Source of the DNA: Tetramitus jugosus
Lineage: Eukaryota > Heterolobosea > Eutetramitea > Acrasida > Vahlkampfiidae
NCBI GenBank assembly: GCA_937625935.1
Contig: OW569361.1
Span: 186,001 to 250,000 of the forward strand
DNA: 64,000 nt
Direction: 5' to 3'
Position 1 is the first letter of the stretch; each line of letters opens with the position of its first letter. Below are positions 11,702 through 21,344 of this stretch, in pieces. The translations under genes and the position numbers were made by a program. Below the pieces are notes generated by a model. The model ran no database searches. It was not told the origin of the DNA and saw only the letters and a program-made list of their open reading frames with translations.

Positions 11702-11906
11702 GGGAAAATACAATTATGCTAGCCATGGAGCCGCGAGTTCCTGGAGTGGGATGCCAGGACAGACCCGGTAGTTTGTGCGTGAGGATCTTCTTGAAAAATC
11801 AACCAATCGATTGGTTCAAGAAGAACATTACGCCACACTACCGGGTCTGTCCTGGGCATCCCACTCCAGGAACTCGCGGCTGGTGGCTAGCATGATTGTG
11901 TTTCCC
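11702..11906. repeat. Long inverted repeat B (about 100 bp arms, no spacer)
   Basis: The sequence is an almost complete palindrome around AACCAATCGATTGGTT (11801-11816). The arms contain GCTAGCCA, a GCCGCGAGTTCCTGGAGTGG block and GGACAGACCCGGTAGT, each with its reverse complement on the other side. There are only small gaps and mismatches, and similarity extends into the GGGAAA ends. Sequence identity with inverted repeat A was not seen, but size and position (just after a family copy) are similar. It is more GC-rich than its surroundings. Confidence 0.92.
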
Positions 11907-12064
11907 AACCAAACAAGTGCTCCCATTGCCCACCAGCATGTCCCTCGCTAAAATCCATGCAAAAGCTTTTTTGTAAATAGTTTACTGGCTCAATACCCAT
12001 CTTTTTTTGATCACCGCTTATTTTGAAAGCACCGAAATCAAATCAAACACGAACAATTACAACA

Positions 12065-13570
12065 ATGACAACAATGCTTCTCGCTCATCTCTCCTCTGTT
12101 GCCATTCCACACATTTTCGTCATTTTGTTCTCTCTCGGTTTCTGTGCCTCACTGTGTTTCTCACACTCGGCTCCCACACCCAAAGCCGATCGGCGAATTA
12201 TTCAAGTAACAGTTTTATCCCGACACTGTGACAGGACTCCCGCACATGAGACGGGAGGAATTCCAAAGAATCCAGTCAACTGGAAGAAACAACTTGGAGT
12301 TGATATAGGACAGCTAACTGGACTCGGTGAACACCAGTGCTATGAAATGGGAAAGGACTTGAAGAGTCGTTACTTGAATTCGTCTTCGCCATTCGCGATC
12401 CAAGGAATCAACCCTGGTGATGCAGTTCATTTGAACGGAATAACCTTGTATGATCCGAACATTTTTCAATTCCATGCCTCCAATGTAGATAGAACCATCG
12501 TTTCAATGTACTCCATCATCCAGGGTATGTTCCCAGAAGGTACAGGACTCATGGATGACTTGATTCAACAGTATGCGCTGCCTCATGGGATAGCGGTGGC
12601 ACCCGTGCACACTGTTCCCAACGGAGATGATATTTACCTCAGAGCCATTCACAACTGTGGTGTGATTGATAAGAGAGTAAAAGAGTTGCCAACGACCGAC
12701 ACATGGAAAGCTCTGAACAAGAAATGGATTCCATTTGTTCAGAGTCTGAATGAGCCAACAGGTCTCAACATGACCAATATCGATGAGTTTCATGCAGCTT
12801 ATGATGTATTGAACTGCCAAAGAAGCCATAACTTACTTCACATTAAAGAAGTGTTGGATCAATGGGACACAGTCCTACAGCTGGCCTCCGAAATTCAATT
12901 CATGAGGCATTCACGAGAATTGCAGAGCAATTTAGGTGGAGGTCCATTCATTGACAAGGTGCACGAGCAAATGAAGAGTGCAATAGATGCACAAAAAGAT
13001 GACAAGAAACAACAAGCAACAGAAACAGCAGTTCCCAAGTATGTGCACTACTCGGCACATGACACCACCATTCAATCCATATTCTCAACATTGAACATGT
13101 CTGACAACTACAAGGCATTGCAGCTGGGTCCCAAGTATGGAGCACAGATCGTATTTGAGCTTTCTCAGCAAGGAGATGAATACTTTGTAACGTTTTTATA
13201 TAGAGATGTATTCAATGGAGAGTTTCGTGCCTATAAACTCCCAAAGTATTGCACCTCTGATGCATGTACATGGAATGAATTTACAAGATATATTACAGAG
13301 GTGAGCACAGTTCCAATTGATAGTTGGTGTCACAGATGCAACAGCAATCGAAAAGTAGGAACATGCGCACTGATTGTTGTACAGGAGCCTCAGCATCATC
13401 GCACAGCATTGATCATTACTGTTGCGCTACTTGTTATGACTCTCTTAATTGTTACACCAGTGACTTGCGTACTCGCAACTCGTCGTTGCACACTCGCTAG
13501 AAAAGATACAAGCAACATTAGTGAACGAAATTCACTTCTTGCTGTCAATGATCGATACCGTAGACACTGA
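12065..13570 (+). CDS. Histidine acid phosphatase, membrane-anchored
   Basis: This 501-residue protein has an N-terminal signal sequence (residues 1-40). The phosphate-binding motif RHCDRTP at residues 53-59 is a variant of RHGxRxP that keeps the nucleophile His54. The proton-donor pair HD sits at residues 332-333. A transmembrane helix near residues 446-470 is followed by a short basic tail. This is the usual plan of lysosomal-type or surface histidine acid phosphatases, which hydrolyse phosphomonoesters in acid compartments or at the cell surface. The ATG at 12065 is chosen because it starts the signal peptide directly; an in-frame codon at 12023 would add 14 polar residues. Its coding end overlaps the end of the convergent gene by 26 bp. 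Confidence 0.9.
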   Translation: MTTMLLAHLSSVAIPHIFVILFSLGFCASLCFSHSAPTPKADRRIIQVTVLSRHCDRTPAHETGGIPKNPVNWKKQLGVDIGQLTGLGEHQCYEMGKDLKSRYLNSSSPFAIQGINPGDAVHLNGITLYDPNIFQFHASNVDRTIVSMYSIIQGMFPEGTGLMDDLIQQYALPHGIAVAPVHTVPNGDDIYLRAIHNCGVIDKRVKELPTTDTWKALNKKWIPFVQSLNEPTGLNMTNIDEFHAAYDVLNCQRSHNLLHIKEVLDQWDTVLQLASEIQFMRHSRELQSNLGGGPFIDKVHEQMKSAIDAQKDDKKQQATETAVPKYVHYSAHDTTIQSIFSTLNMSDNYKALQLGPKYGAQIVFELSQQGDEYFVTFLYRDVFNGEFRAYKLPKYCTSDACTWNEFTRYITEVSTVPIDSWCHRCNSNRKVGTCALIVVQEPQHHRTALIITVALLVMTLLIVTPVTCVLATRRCTLARKDTSNISERNSLLAVNDRYRRH

Positions 13571-14642
13571 GCAATGGAACAGGCAAATCAGGCAACTCCA
13601 TTTGATCTCGCAACCCATCACCATAATCGTCAATCACCTCCACAATGGAGAAATCGTCAGTGATATCAATGCAAATGGGTTTCCGAATCTCAATTGCCAT
13701 CCAATCACTTTCCTTGTAGAAGCACTTGTGTCTTTCGTGCTTGGACTTGTCCTCATCCAAAATCACATGATACATTGTAAAGTCACAAGCCTCTGTTGTT
13801 TGGAATTTTTCATTGCCCCAAGTTTGATAATAATTGTACACTTGAACCATTGCTTCAATCACAGTACACACGGTAATCACGTGGCCCATTCCAGCCGCCA
13901 AACCAAAAGCAATCTTTCCGAGTGGCACATTGAGCAATAGGCGCGATAGAACACTGTCGCTTCCAACTGCCAATCCTAGTCTCCGCGCAATCACACTGCT
14001 CATTTGTGATGTGATACGACCTAGACTATTCACAGCATAGGGCAACCACGGGAACATGACAATCATTCTTGGATGAAACATGTAGGCAACATATTGTTGC
14101 GATTCCTTGAAAGCCTTGACCAATTTCATTACAATGGACAAATCGTGTCTCAAATGACTCACAAACAGAGTCGACGGCGTCAAATTGATATTACGGCGGA
14201 ACATGATTGTATGATGAATGTTTTTCATCGTTAGTCCACTACCGACAATCAACACGTGATCATCATTGTCAAAAATCGGGTGATAGCACTGTATCACTTG
14301 AGCCAAATGATTCAATTCGTACAAGAGTAGATTCGCACTGGGCATTTCCATCCAAGAATCGTCTTCTTTTTTGCTGTCATCTCCAATCGTCTTCTTCTCA
14401 TCAAATGAACTTTTACAACTTTTGTTACAACTCCTTGACAATTCAAGTAAGGAGTCCGTTATGAAGGAGAGGTTCTGCATGGGTATTAGATCCTCGCTAA
14501 TGAATGGTAATCGATCACTCGAAGTTGTCGTCATTGCATTTTCAAGTTTTTGTAATGTCGCTTGGTCAACCGAGGAATACCTTGACTTGTCAAAATAATC
14601 CTCGTGAAGTAACACGGAATATCCCTTGAGAGAGAGAAACAT
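13545..14642 (-). CDS. Hypothetical protein, 365 residues
   Basis: Single exon with a normal ATG. I recognise no family. The middle part is rich in hydrophobic and aromatic residues (YVAYMFHPRMIVMFPWLPYAV, then SLGRITSQMSSVIARRLG, then a Gly/Ala-rich GKIAFGLAAGMGHVITVCTV segment) and may contact membranes. The C-terminus is acidic. The last 26 coding bases lie under the end of the acid phosphatase gene on the other strand, so the two stop codons pass each other. It is divergent from the glycine-zipper gene at 14853, 210 bp away. Confidence 0.65.
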   Translation of the reverse strand: MFLSLKGYSVLLHEDYFDKSRYSSVDQATLQKLENAMTTTSSDRLPFISEDLIPMQNLSFITDSLLELSRSCNKSCKSSFDEKKTIGDDSKKEDDSWMEMPSANLLLYELNHLAQVIQCYHPIFDNDDHVLIVGSGLTMKNIHHTIMFRRNINLTPSTLFVSHLRHDLSIVMKLVKAFKESQQYVAYMFHPRMIVMFPWLPYAVNSLGRITSQMSSVIARRLGLAVGSDSVLSRLLLNVPLGKIAFGLAAGMGHVITVCTVIEAMVQVYNYYQTWGNEKFQTTEACDFTMYHVILDEDKSKHERHKCFYKESDWMAIEIRKPICIDITDDFSIVEVIDDYGDGLRDQMELPDLPVPLLSVYGIDH

Positions 14643-14852
14643 TTATTCAGTTTCAATTTGAAGTCTGCTTGTTTTCTTGTTGCTTATCCCCACTCTATAA
14701 AGCAATGTTCGGTTGTCGTGTGTTGTTGTTTTGTTTTCGTTATCGCTTTCCTGGTTCATTTAATTCTTCCACGAGCCGGATTTTCTTCAGATTAAAAATA
14801 AATTGGTTGCTGTAGGAAAATAACTCGACGGAAGAATTTTAGACCGCGAAAA
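14643..14852. promoter_or_regulatory. Short divergent promoter region
   Basis: 210 bp between two start codons facing away from each other. T-rich on the left (repeated TTGTTGTT/TTTTG near 14670-14740) and A-rich close to the right-hand ATG. No specific sites recognised. Confidence 0.4.
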
Positions 14853-15386
14853 ATGTCACAAACGGTCAACATGTTGACGGCTGATTCTTTGCCTGCAGAC
14901 ACGGATGTGAAGGTAGTACTGCCAGAGGCTGTTGAGGCAGTGTCAAGCAAGAACATTCTGTACACTGTTGGAGGATTCGCTCTTCGGTCCCTGGTCATGC
15001 GCAATCTGACTCTTATTGGCTCGGTGGTTGCCGCTCCTTTTGGCGCCTTTGCCGGTTTGATCACTACAGGAAAAATATTGAAGCGATTGGACGGTCACAC
15101 AAGTTCAAGCTCGAAGGATCATGTGAGCTCTGATAAAGATGACGGTTCGAGGCCAAAGGGGTGGAAGAGTTTCGGTTTGAGACTGTTGCGTGCTGGGGCG
15201 CTCGTTATGGGAACAGGCTTGGGGTTAGGTGCTGGTATCTTTGCTGGAGGAGTCATTGGCTCGTGGGTCAGTATAGGCATTCGTGTTGTAAAGTTGGTGA
15301 CCAATGGCATGAAAGCTTTCATGTTTGTCAAGGACAAGCTTGGCTCCTCAAGTACAACGATTCAGTCCAATAACACGATACAATGA
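14853..15386 (+). CDS. Glycine-zipper membrane-associated protein, 177 residues
   Basis: Not recognised as a known family. Two hydrophobic segments rich in small residues stand out. The first is near residues 52-74 (IGSVVAAPFGAFAGL). The second is near residues 113-140 (GxGLGLGAGIFAGGVIGS) with the G-x3-G spacing of glycine zippers. A Ser/Asp/Lys-rich hydrophilic linker separates them, so a hairpin inserted in a membrane is likely. The tail is Ser/Thr/Asn-rich. A 26 bp piece of the coding sequence (15167-15192) is repeated just after the stop. Confidence 0.6.
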   Translation: MSQTVNMLTADSLPADTDVKVVLPEAVEAVSSKNILYTVGGFALRSLVMRNLTLIGSVVAAPFGAFAGLITTGKILKRLDGHTSSSSKDHVSSDKDDGSRPKGWKSFGLRLLRAGALVMGTGLGLGAGIFAGGVIGSWVSIGIRVVKLVTNGMKAFMFVKDKLGSSSTTIQSNNTIQ

Positions 15387-15410
15387 GTTTCGGTTTGAAA
15401 CTGTTGCGTG
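15167..15410 (+). repeat. Direct 26 bp repeat pair, coding and 3' UTR
   Basis: GAGTTTCGGTTTGAGACTGT and the following GCGTG at 15167-15192 recur at 15385-15410 with one difference (A for G). The second unit starts inside the stop codon of the glycine-zipper gene. A weaker echo (ACAATGAGTT) occurs near 15447. Confidence 0.85.
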
Positions 15411-15442
15411 AAGAACACATGCTTCGACTCCATCCAATAAAC

Positions 15443-16852
15443 CTATACAATGAGTTCAATTTTATTGCATGGTATATTTGAAAATGAACTAGCCTTTGAT
15501 TTCTCCACAACCAAGCACTCTAATGTATTCTTCAAATGATCAATCTGTTTGCCAGTGATCGTTGTTTGAAACAAGTTCAAATACTTGAGCTTGGAGAATG
15601 TTGACAAGCACTTTCCTTCCAATATAAAATTATGAGACACAATCAACTTTTTGAGATGAGTGCTCAACGGAGCCAATGTCTCTCCAGTCGAATGATAACA
15701 GTGCGACATGTTCAAATACAGCAAGTGCTTCAAGTGCACAAACGAATCACCTGTTACCTGAGGACAATACGAACAATCCAATGACCGCAACTCTGTAAAG
15801 TTCATCAACGACAAATCTGTTACTTGTGTCGACTCTGACATGTACAAGTACTTTAATCGTTTCAAGTGCATCAAATCCTGATCCATAATCCTTCGATTGC
15901 CACTCATGTTCAACCACTCCAATTCGTGCATTCGAACAAGTGCACGCCCCGTAATTCCCCTACATTGAGCTATATTCAACACTCGTAAATGGATCAGTGG
16001 AGCAATGTCATTGTCTTCGACTTGATAACAACCGCTAATGTTGAGCGCAGTCAACGTGTTGGTCAACATGAGATTGTGGTTGCCCCGTTGAAAGAACAAT
16101 TCACTTGAGAATGTGTTGTTGCAGTGAGAGAGATCAAGACACACTGCACCATCACCACACCCAACAATCACATCACTAGCACTAGCACTACTCGTAGAAT
16201 CATCACTCTTGTTATCACTATACCTACTACTATTCTTGTTTTCAACTTGTTGCTTGGTTGATATAGCAGCAGCAGCAGTCGTGTTGTTGTTGTTGTTGTC
16301 ATGATGACGGTACAAAATATGATTCAACACAATATTCAACACATTTTTAATATCTTGTTCCCTCTTATTAAAACTACTCTTTTCATCACTATTACTATCA
16401 CTATTATTATTATTATTACTATTGTGAATATTAAAAATGTTGGAATTGTAAAATGTGGCAACTGGATGTTCAAGCATGGATATACACTGGTTCATCATTA
16501 TTGTGACACTCTCATTCTTTGCGTTTAATGATAAAAGATGACGCAAAAAAGTGACGAGTAAAAATCGATCGTTCAATGGTGATCCAAACCGAATCATGTC
16601 ATGTTTACATGTGCACCTCAGTGAGTTGATTGTTTTTCTGAGCATGTGAATACTCATGAATGAGAGAATGTGTTGCCAAATGGTGCATGGTATGATGTGA
16701 ATGCTTGTTGTTGATGATGATGATGATGATGATGATGATGTGTGGCGAGATGACGATTTGATTTTTTTGGATTTGGGTGGTGGTGTCGTGTTATGGCTAC
16801 TGGATAGCACTGGTGATGATGATTTGCTGTTTGGACTGATCCTCCGCTTCAT
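15443..16852 (-). CDS. F-box-like leucine-rich repeat protein
   Basis: 469 residues from the ATG at 16852. An upstream in-frame ATG at 17011 would overlap the end of VPS18 and is not preferred. A basic, Ser-rich N-terminus (KRRISPNSKSS) is followed by an F-box-like helical segment near residues 55-90 (IPCTIWQHILSF...LRCTCKH). A Ser/Asn-rich insert comes next, then at least seven irregular leucine-rich repeats from about residue 250 to the end (LTALNISGC, LRVLNIAQC, LEWLNMSGN, LKYLYMSES, LRSLDCSYC, LLYLNMSHC, LKYLNLFQT). The Cys at the end of many units is typical of the cysteine-containing LRR class found in F-box proteins. A role as substrate receptor in an SCF ubiquitin ligase is inferred. 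Confidence 0.75.
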   Translation of the reverse strand: MKRRISPNSKSSSPVLSSSHNTTPPPKSKKIKSSSRHTSSSSSSSSSTTSIHIIPCTIWQHILSFMSIHMLRKTINSLRCTCKHDMIRFGSPLNDRFLLVTFLRHLLSLNAKNESVTIMMNQCISMLEHPVATFYNSNIFNIHNSNNNNNSDSNSDEKSSFNKREQDIKNVLNIVLNHILYRHHDNNNNNTTAAAAISTKQQVENKNSSRYSDNKSDDSTSSASASDVIVGCGDGAVCLDLSHCNNTFSSELFFQRGNHNLMLTNTLTALNISGCYQVEDNDIAPLIHLRVLNIAQCRGITGRALVRMHELEWLNMSGNRRIMDQDLMHLKRLKYLYMSESTQVTDLSLMNFTELRSLDCSYCPQVTGDSFVHLKHLLYLNMSHCYHSTGETLAPLSTHLKKLIVSHNFILEGKCLSTFSKLKYLNLFQTTITGKQIDHLKNTLECLVVEKSKASSFSNIPCNKIELIV

Positions 16853-16934
16853 TTTTTTGTTCGTTTGTTTTTTTTGGCGGGGGAAAAAGAGCGGTAAATG
16901 AGGCAATACAAAAAGGCGGATGGTGGTGTTGTGT

Positions 16935-19900
16935 TTATTCGTCATCGAGGGAGGACATGCGAAGAGAACGGAGAGACCAAGAGTCGAACTCTGAATCGTT
17001 TTCAGTGACAAATGGAGTGTCGATTGAGTTAATCATAATGTCTCCACAGTAAGGACACTCACTAGAGATGAGATCGTCCAACTCTTTCATGTCGTCCTTG
17101 GCAGCAGTTGCTGAACTCATGACTGGATTGCTCAATTGATCAATATCAGATGCTTGGTTAGCGGATGACATTGAGCTAAGTTGTCCAGACTCAATGAGCT
17201 TCTTTCTCTTTGCATTCAGTTTGACAATCTTTTCGGCCTTGGTTGCACTCACGTGCTTCAAGATCTCTTCAATGAGACAATCCATGTGGAGCATGTGCTG
17301 GCAAGGGAACAAATAAAAGTCCTTGGCCAGGACACTCTTGGCGCAGTTTGTGGCATCACACTTGGCGTTTGCAGTGATATATCCATATCTATGCTTCAAC
17401 TCCTTGATATCTTCACGAATTAGATTTGCATTCTGTGTGGCATCTTGCATTTCATTCTTCAAACTTTCGATGTCATTCTTGTACTCCTCCAGAGACTTGC
17501 AAATCTCCTCTTTAAAGTCATCAATCAACACAAAATCGGGGAAGAAAGGCAATATGTCCTCAAGTTTGATTTTGTCAGTAAAGCTCAGGAATTCAATGGC
17601 ATTCTTCACATTTTGTTCCTTCTCGATGACATGCTTGGCTATCCGGAGCCACAACTTCTTTTTCGAATCATCATCTTCTGGCTTATCGGCACACTCCCTG
17701 GCAAGTTTGATCTCTCCCATACTCAGAGCGAGGTCGACTGCATCTTCATAAAGTCCCATTGAACCATACAGCCTAACACAAGCTTCTGTCTTTCCCTTTT
17801 CTGTACAAATTCGCAATGCATACTTTGGATCGTAAAAATTAAACTCGCCTTCAGTGTTTAAGAATAGAAGCAATTTAGAGTCGTCATCCAAGTTTGCATA
17901 CAAAGATAATAGCAAATTATGAATGGCAGGATCTTGGTTGTTCTGCTTCACACACCATTCCAAATATCGAATTACATGATTTTCGTCGCTATCTGTTCGG
18001 CTGATCGCAATATGTCTCATAAGAGCTGGGATCAATCGACCTGGATTCAGTCTTCGTTTTGTTAGAAGACTAACCATCTCCTTTGGTAAATGTTGCATGA
18101 GAACTGGAGCAAACTTGTAAAAGTATTCCTCGTATTGAGATTCATCTGGCTTGCAGAACTTGTTGAGAATCTTGAGAGCAGCGGCATAATCACCCTCATT
18201 AATGCAGTGACTAATCACACGCTCATAATCCTCAATCAACATCGCGTAATAGAGAGCTTCTTGTACTTGACCATGACTAGAAATCAAATTGAAAGTAGTT
18301 TCTCTATTCAGATGCTTCCTGTTTGATTCCAAAAATATTTTGAATTCGTTCTTCATTGCCTCACATTCAGTCTTTCTCAAATCTCCTTCGTCATATAGTT
18401 CATTAATCTTTGCCAAGTAGATTTCAGTCAACCATGTACAGAGACAACTTAATTGAGTTGCTTCATCGTTCTCCTTGGTTACCTTCGACAAAACTGACTT
18501 CAACTTGTTGAGTAAGAAGACACGAAGAGCATCTTGTTGATCCTTGGTACTGAAAGCAATTGCAACCTCCTCAAAACTCTTGGTAGTCTTTGCGTAAATG
18601 TTGGCAGCATTTCTGTACTGACCCATTCTAAAATAGTAATCAGCCTTGGCAGTCAACACAATATCTCTTGTCTTTGCGTCAGGTTTACACAATCTCAATG
18701 CAATATCAAAAAGTTCTTCCTTGGATGATTTTGGATCCAATGCTTGCGCCAAGTACAAGCGCCAAACATCTCTCTCCTCATTGTCAATCATCAACTTGTG
18801 AACAGAAGAGTTTGTATAAGCATAAATAGTTCCTGTTTGTTCGTCGACGGTCAATCCTAATAATTTTCCTCTATTTTGAGAGAAATGCTCTTGGTACACG
18901 ATTTTCAATTCGGATATTGGTACCTGTGCAATATCAGATGCATCAGGATCACTTACAGGGCTACACAATCCAGGAGGTTGCATGTAGATTTGAATCTTGT
19001 CAGGATGAGCCACAATGATATGGAACTCTGTGATAGCAATAGATACAACTGAAGACTTGCTATCAAATTGTATAATTTCAGATTCACGAATCGCACTGTC
19101 TCCAGGCTTTCTTCTATTGTACACTAAACTACCATGGAGCAACACAGACTTACTCAACCATGCGAAAGAATCGGCTGCACGATCCAACGAAGATCTAAAC
19201 AAGTGAAGCTCGCCACCAGATGATTCGGGTAACTCCTTATACGTCAAAATATTTCTGTTTTTGTACACGGCAAACAATTCTTCAAACGTTGGTCCACCAA
19301 CAAACTCGTAGCATCGGAACGGCGAAATAGCAAACACTAGAAAAGTGTCTGTTTGTTGACTTTTGCTCTTTGGAAAGTATTCGTATCGAAGTCCAGTAAT
19401 AGGTCCCGTTTTCACTAAAATATCGGAACAATCCTTCATATTAAACAACTGTTTTTTGAAGCGTTGTTATCAATGGATTTGTCCAAAAGGCAATAGTGTG
19501 AATAAAAAAGAAAACGGCAATTCAATCACACAAACATACACACAACGAAAACAACACTTACCAATTTCAAATACTTGACAGAGTCTTTTGTGTTCTCCAA
19601 CACTGTTTCAAAGATGCATGAATCTTTTGTACCCAACAGAATAACACCAGTTGATTCACTCTTCTTCTTATTGTGATTGTCCCAAGCTACACTCTTAATC
19701 ACCATATTCTATTTTAACAACAATATATGAAAATAATAACCACAAACATCACGCATATATGTTGTTAGCAAACATGCACAAATCCCATAAATATAGCAGT
19801 CATATAAACTCAGTAAATTGGTCAATTGATCGAATGAATACAAACATTAAACTGTCTCAATTTTTTCGGTTTCTTCATATTGACCGAATTAAAATAATAA

Positions 19901-20371
19901 TTTTCGCCATTTTCCATTGAAATCAACAAATGACAACCAGTTGGATCGACAAACGTGCCTTCAACCTTGGCACCAGTCTTCTCCAATGTCAAATACCTTG
20001 GTTGTTCCTGTGATAGATCCAACTGAGCAACATCTCCCATTTCAGTTGTGAAAAAGAGTGAATTTTGAGAGGCAACCACTTTGGTAAACCTTTGATCCAT
20101 ATCGAATTCAACATCTTCAAACATGAATTGTTCATCGTCTTGTTGATCTTCCATATCATCATCACCTAATCCTTCACTTTCATCTCCACTGTCATATGCC
20201 TACAATATGTATTTTGTTTGAGTTGTTTTCATCATCAAGAGAATGAGAAAAAAGCTTCACACATACGGTTTCACGCTCCTGGACAGTGTCTCTCGTGGTA
20301 GAGAATGTGGTTAGTTTGGTCTTTGAAAAGGCTGTATCCCAATCATCATTCAACAGATCATGCTCGTCCAT
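16935..20371 (-). CDS. VPS18: VPS18, core subunit of HOPS/CORVET tethering complexes
   Basis: Four exons: 20267-20371, 19846-20199, 19562-19708 and 16935-19448, with introns of 67, 137 and 113 nt; all junctions are GT-AG and phase 0. The spliced protein is 1,039 residues, close to animal VPS18. Exons 2 and 3 rebuild the N-terminal beta-propeller (FTKVVASQNSLFFTTE, ILLGTKDSCIFE). The long last exon has the Pep3/Vps18 propeller end and clathrin-heavy-chain-like helical repeats. A C-terminal RING-H2 (about residues 890-1010) follows, with FPCQHMLHMDCL and SECPYCG. The protein tethers late endosomes and lysosomes before fusion. The stop codon lies inside an AATAAA signal (16934-16939). The start is the first ATG (20371); an in-frame TTG lies just upstream. 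Confidence 0.95.
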
Positions 20372-20535
20372 TTTCAATGCTTCCAAATTGTTCTTTTGCT
20401 TTTTTTTCTCTATTTGTTTTGCTTCTCATTCGGAGAAAATTATCCCTTGTTGATTCCAACAACTTTGAGCAAATCTAAAGAAAAACAAGAAAGGAAGAAG
20501 AACAAACACACGAACGAACAAAAAGAGAGATAACA
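20372..20535. promoter_or_regulatory. Shared divergent promoter, VPS18 / LAMTOR2
   Basis: Only 164 bp separate the two start codons. The left half is T-rich (a TTGCTTTTTTTTCTC tract) and the right half is an A/G-rich leader (AAGAAAGGAAGAAGAAC). Both flanking genes encode late-endosome/lysosome proteins, so coordinated expression is plausible. Confidence 0.55.
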
Positions 20536-21117
20536 ATGCTACAACCACGAGTCCTACCCAAAATCATTCAACAAGCAAATACAGACGGTGTTAAATCCAC
20601 CTTGTTGCTCCACTCCAACGGCTCCCTTCTCTCATCCTATGGCAGCACAAAAGAAATGGATAAATTGATTGCTGCGATTGTGTCCAATGTTTGGAACTCG
20701 TATAGTAAAGCCGGACGTAACGCATTCAAGAATCAAGAAGCAATCAATCAGGCCAATCATTCTACACGAAATTTTGGTGATGATGCCTATGGTGGTGGTG
20801 ATGGTGATGGTGATGAAGATGATGACATGATGGACGATTATCATGAAGACAATGAATATCATGATGATGATGATCATCATGATGGTGATGATGAAGATTA
20901 TGAGAATCGAAACGACAGTAACAAGATTATTGAAAAATTGCAGTGTTTATTGTTGGATTGTGAGGCAGGAAGGCTTGCAATCACTGGTGTGTCATCCAAA
21001 GTGATACTTTGTCTCTGTGCTGAGAAGAAAGTAGAGTTTGGAATGTTGAGAGCAAAGGCAATGACTGTGCGAGAGTATTTGGCAGAGCCATTTGCACTGG
21101 TGGAGAGCAATGATTAG
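20536..21117 (+). CDS. LAMTOR2: LAMTOR2 (p14/ROBLD3), Ragulator roadblock subunit with acidic insert
   Basis: 193 residues against about 125 in animals. The two halves match LAMTOR2 closely: MLQPRVLPKIIQQANTDGV at the start, STLLLHSNGSLLSSYG, then LLLDCEAGRLAITGV and FGMLRAKA...VREYLAEP at the end. Residues 66-128 are an insertion of Asp, His, Gly, Glu and Tyr (DGDEDDD, HDDDDHHDGDDED) placed between the long helix and the third strand of the roadblock fold. LAMTOR2 pairs with LAMTOR3 in Ragulator, which anchors Rag GTPases and mTORC1 to lysosomes. The insert should loop out of the fold; its charge could make it bind metal ions or respond to pH, which is speculation. No introns. Confidence 0.95.
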   Translation: MLQPRVLPKIIQQANTDGVKSTLLLHSNGSLLSSYGSTKEMDKLIAAIVSNVWNSYSKAGRNAFKNQEAINQANHSTRNFGDDAYGGGDGDGDEDDDMMDDYHEDNEYHDDDDHHDGDDEDYENRNDSNKIIEKLQCLLLDCEAGRLAITGVSSKVILCLCAEKKVEFGMLRAKAMTVREYLAEPFALVESND

Positions 21118-21344
21118 TAGATTGAAAAGAGTGAGAAATGGCCAAAAAAAATGATCGTTTCGGTTCTCTCTTGTGTGTGTGTACAGAGACGATTTAAATC
21201 ATGACAAAAACAAATAATATAGAATCATTTGTGTTTTCTTTCAATCTCTGTCACGCACACATTTTTCATCTCATGCACTGCTCTTTGCGTTTCTCGTCAA
21301 ATTCGATCGAGGAGTTTGTTGAGACAAGTCGTTTGCTTTTTGTG

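Noticed and set aside
16701..16740. GAT microsatellite as a possible regulatory repeat
   Set aside because: It is the complement of the Ser run inside the F-box/LRR coding sequence.
16853..17011. Upstream extension of the F-box/LRR protein
   Set aside because: It would overlap the VPS18 coding end on the same strand by 77 bp; the ATG at 16852 gives a normal basic N-terminus.
20632..20880. Minus-strand hydrophobic Ile/Met-rich frame
   Set aside because: It is the complement of the GAT/CAT repeats that encode the acidic insert of LAMTOR2.
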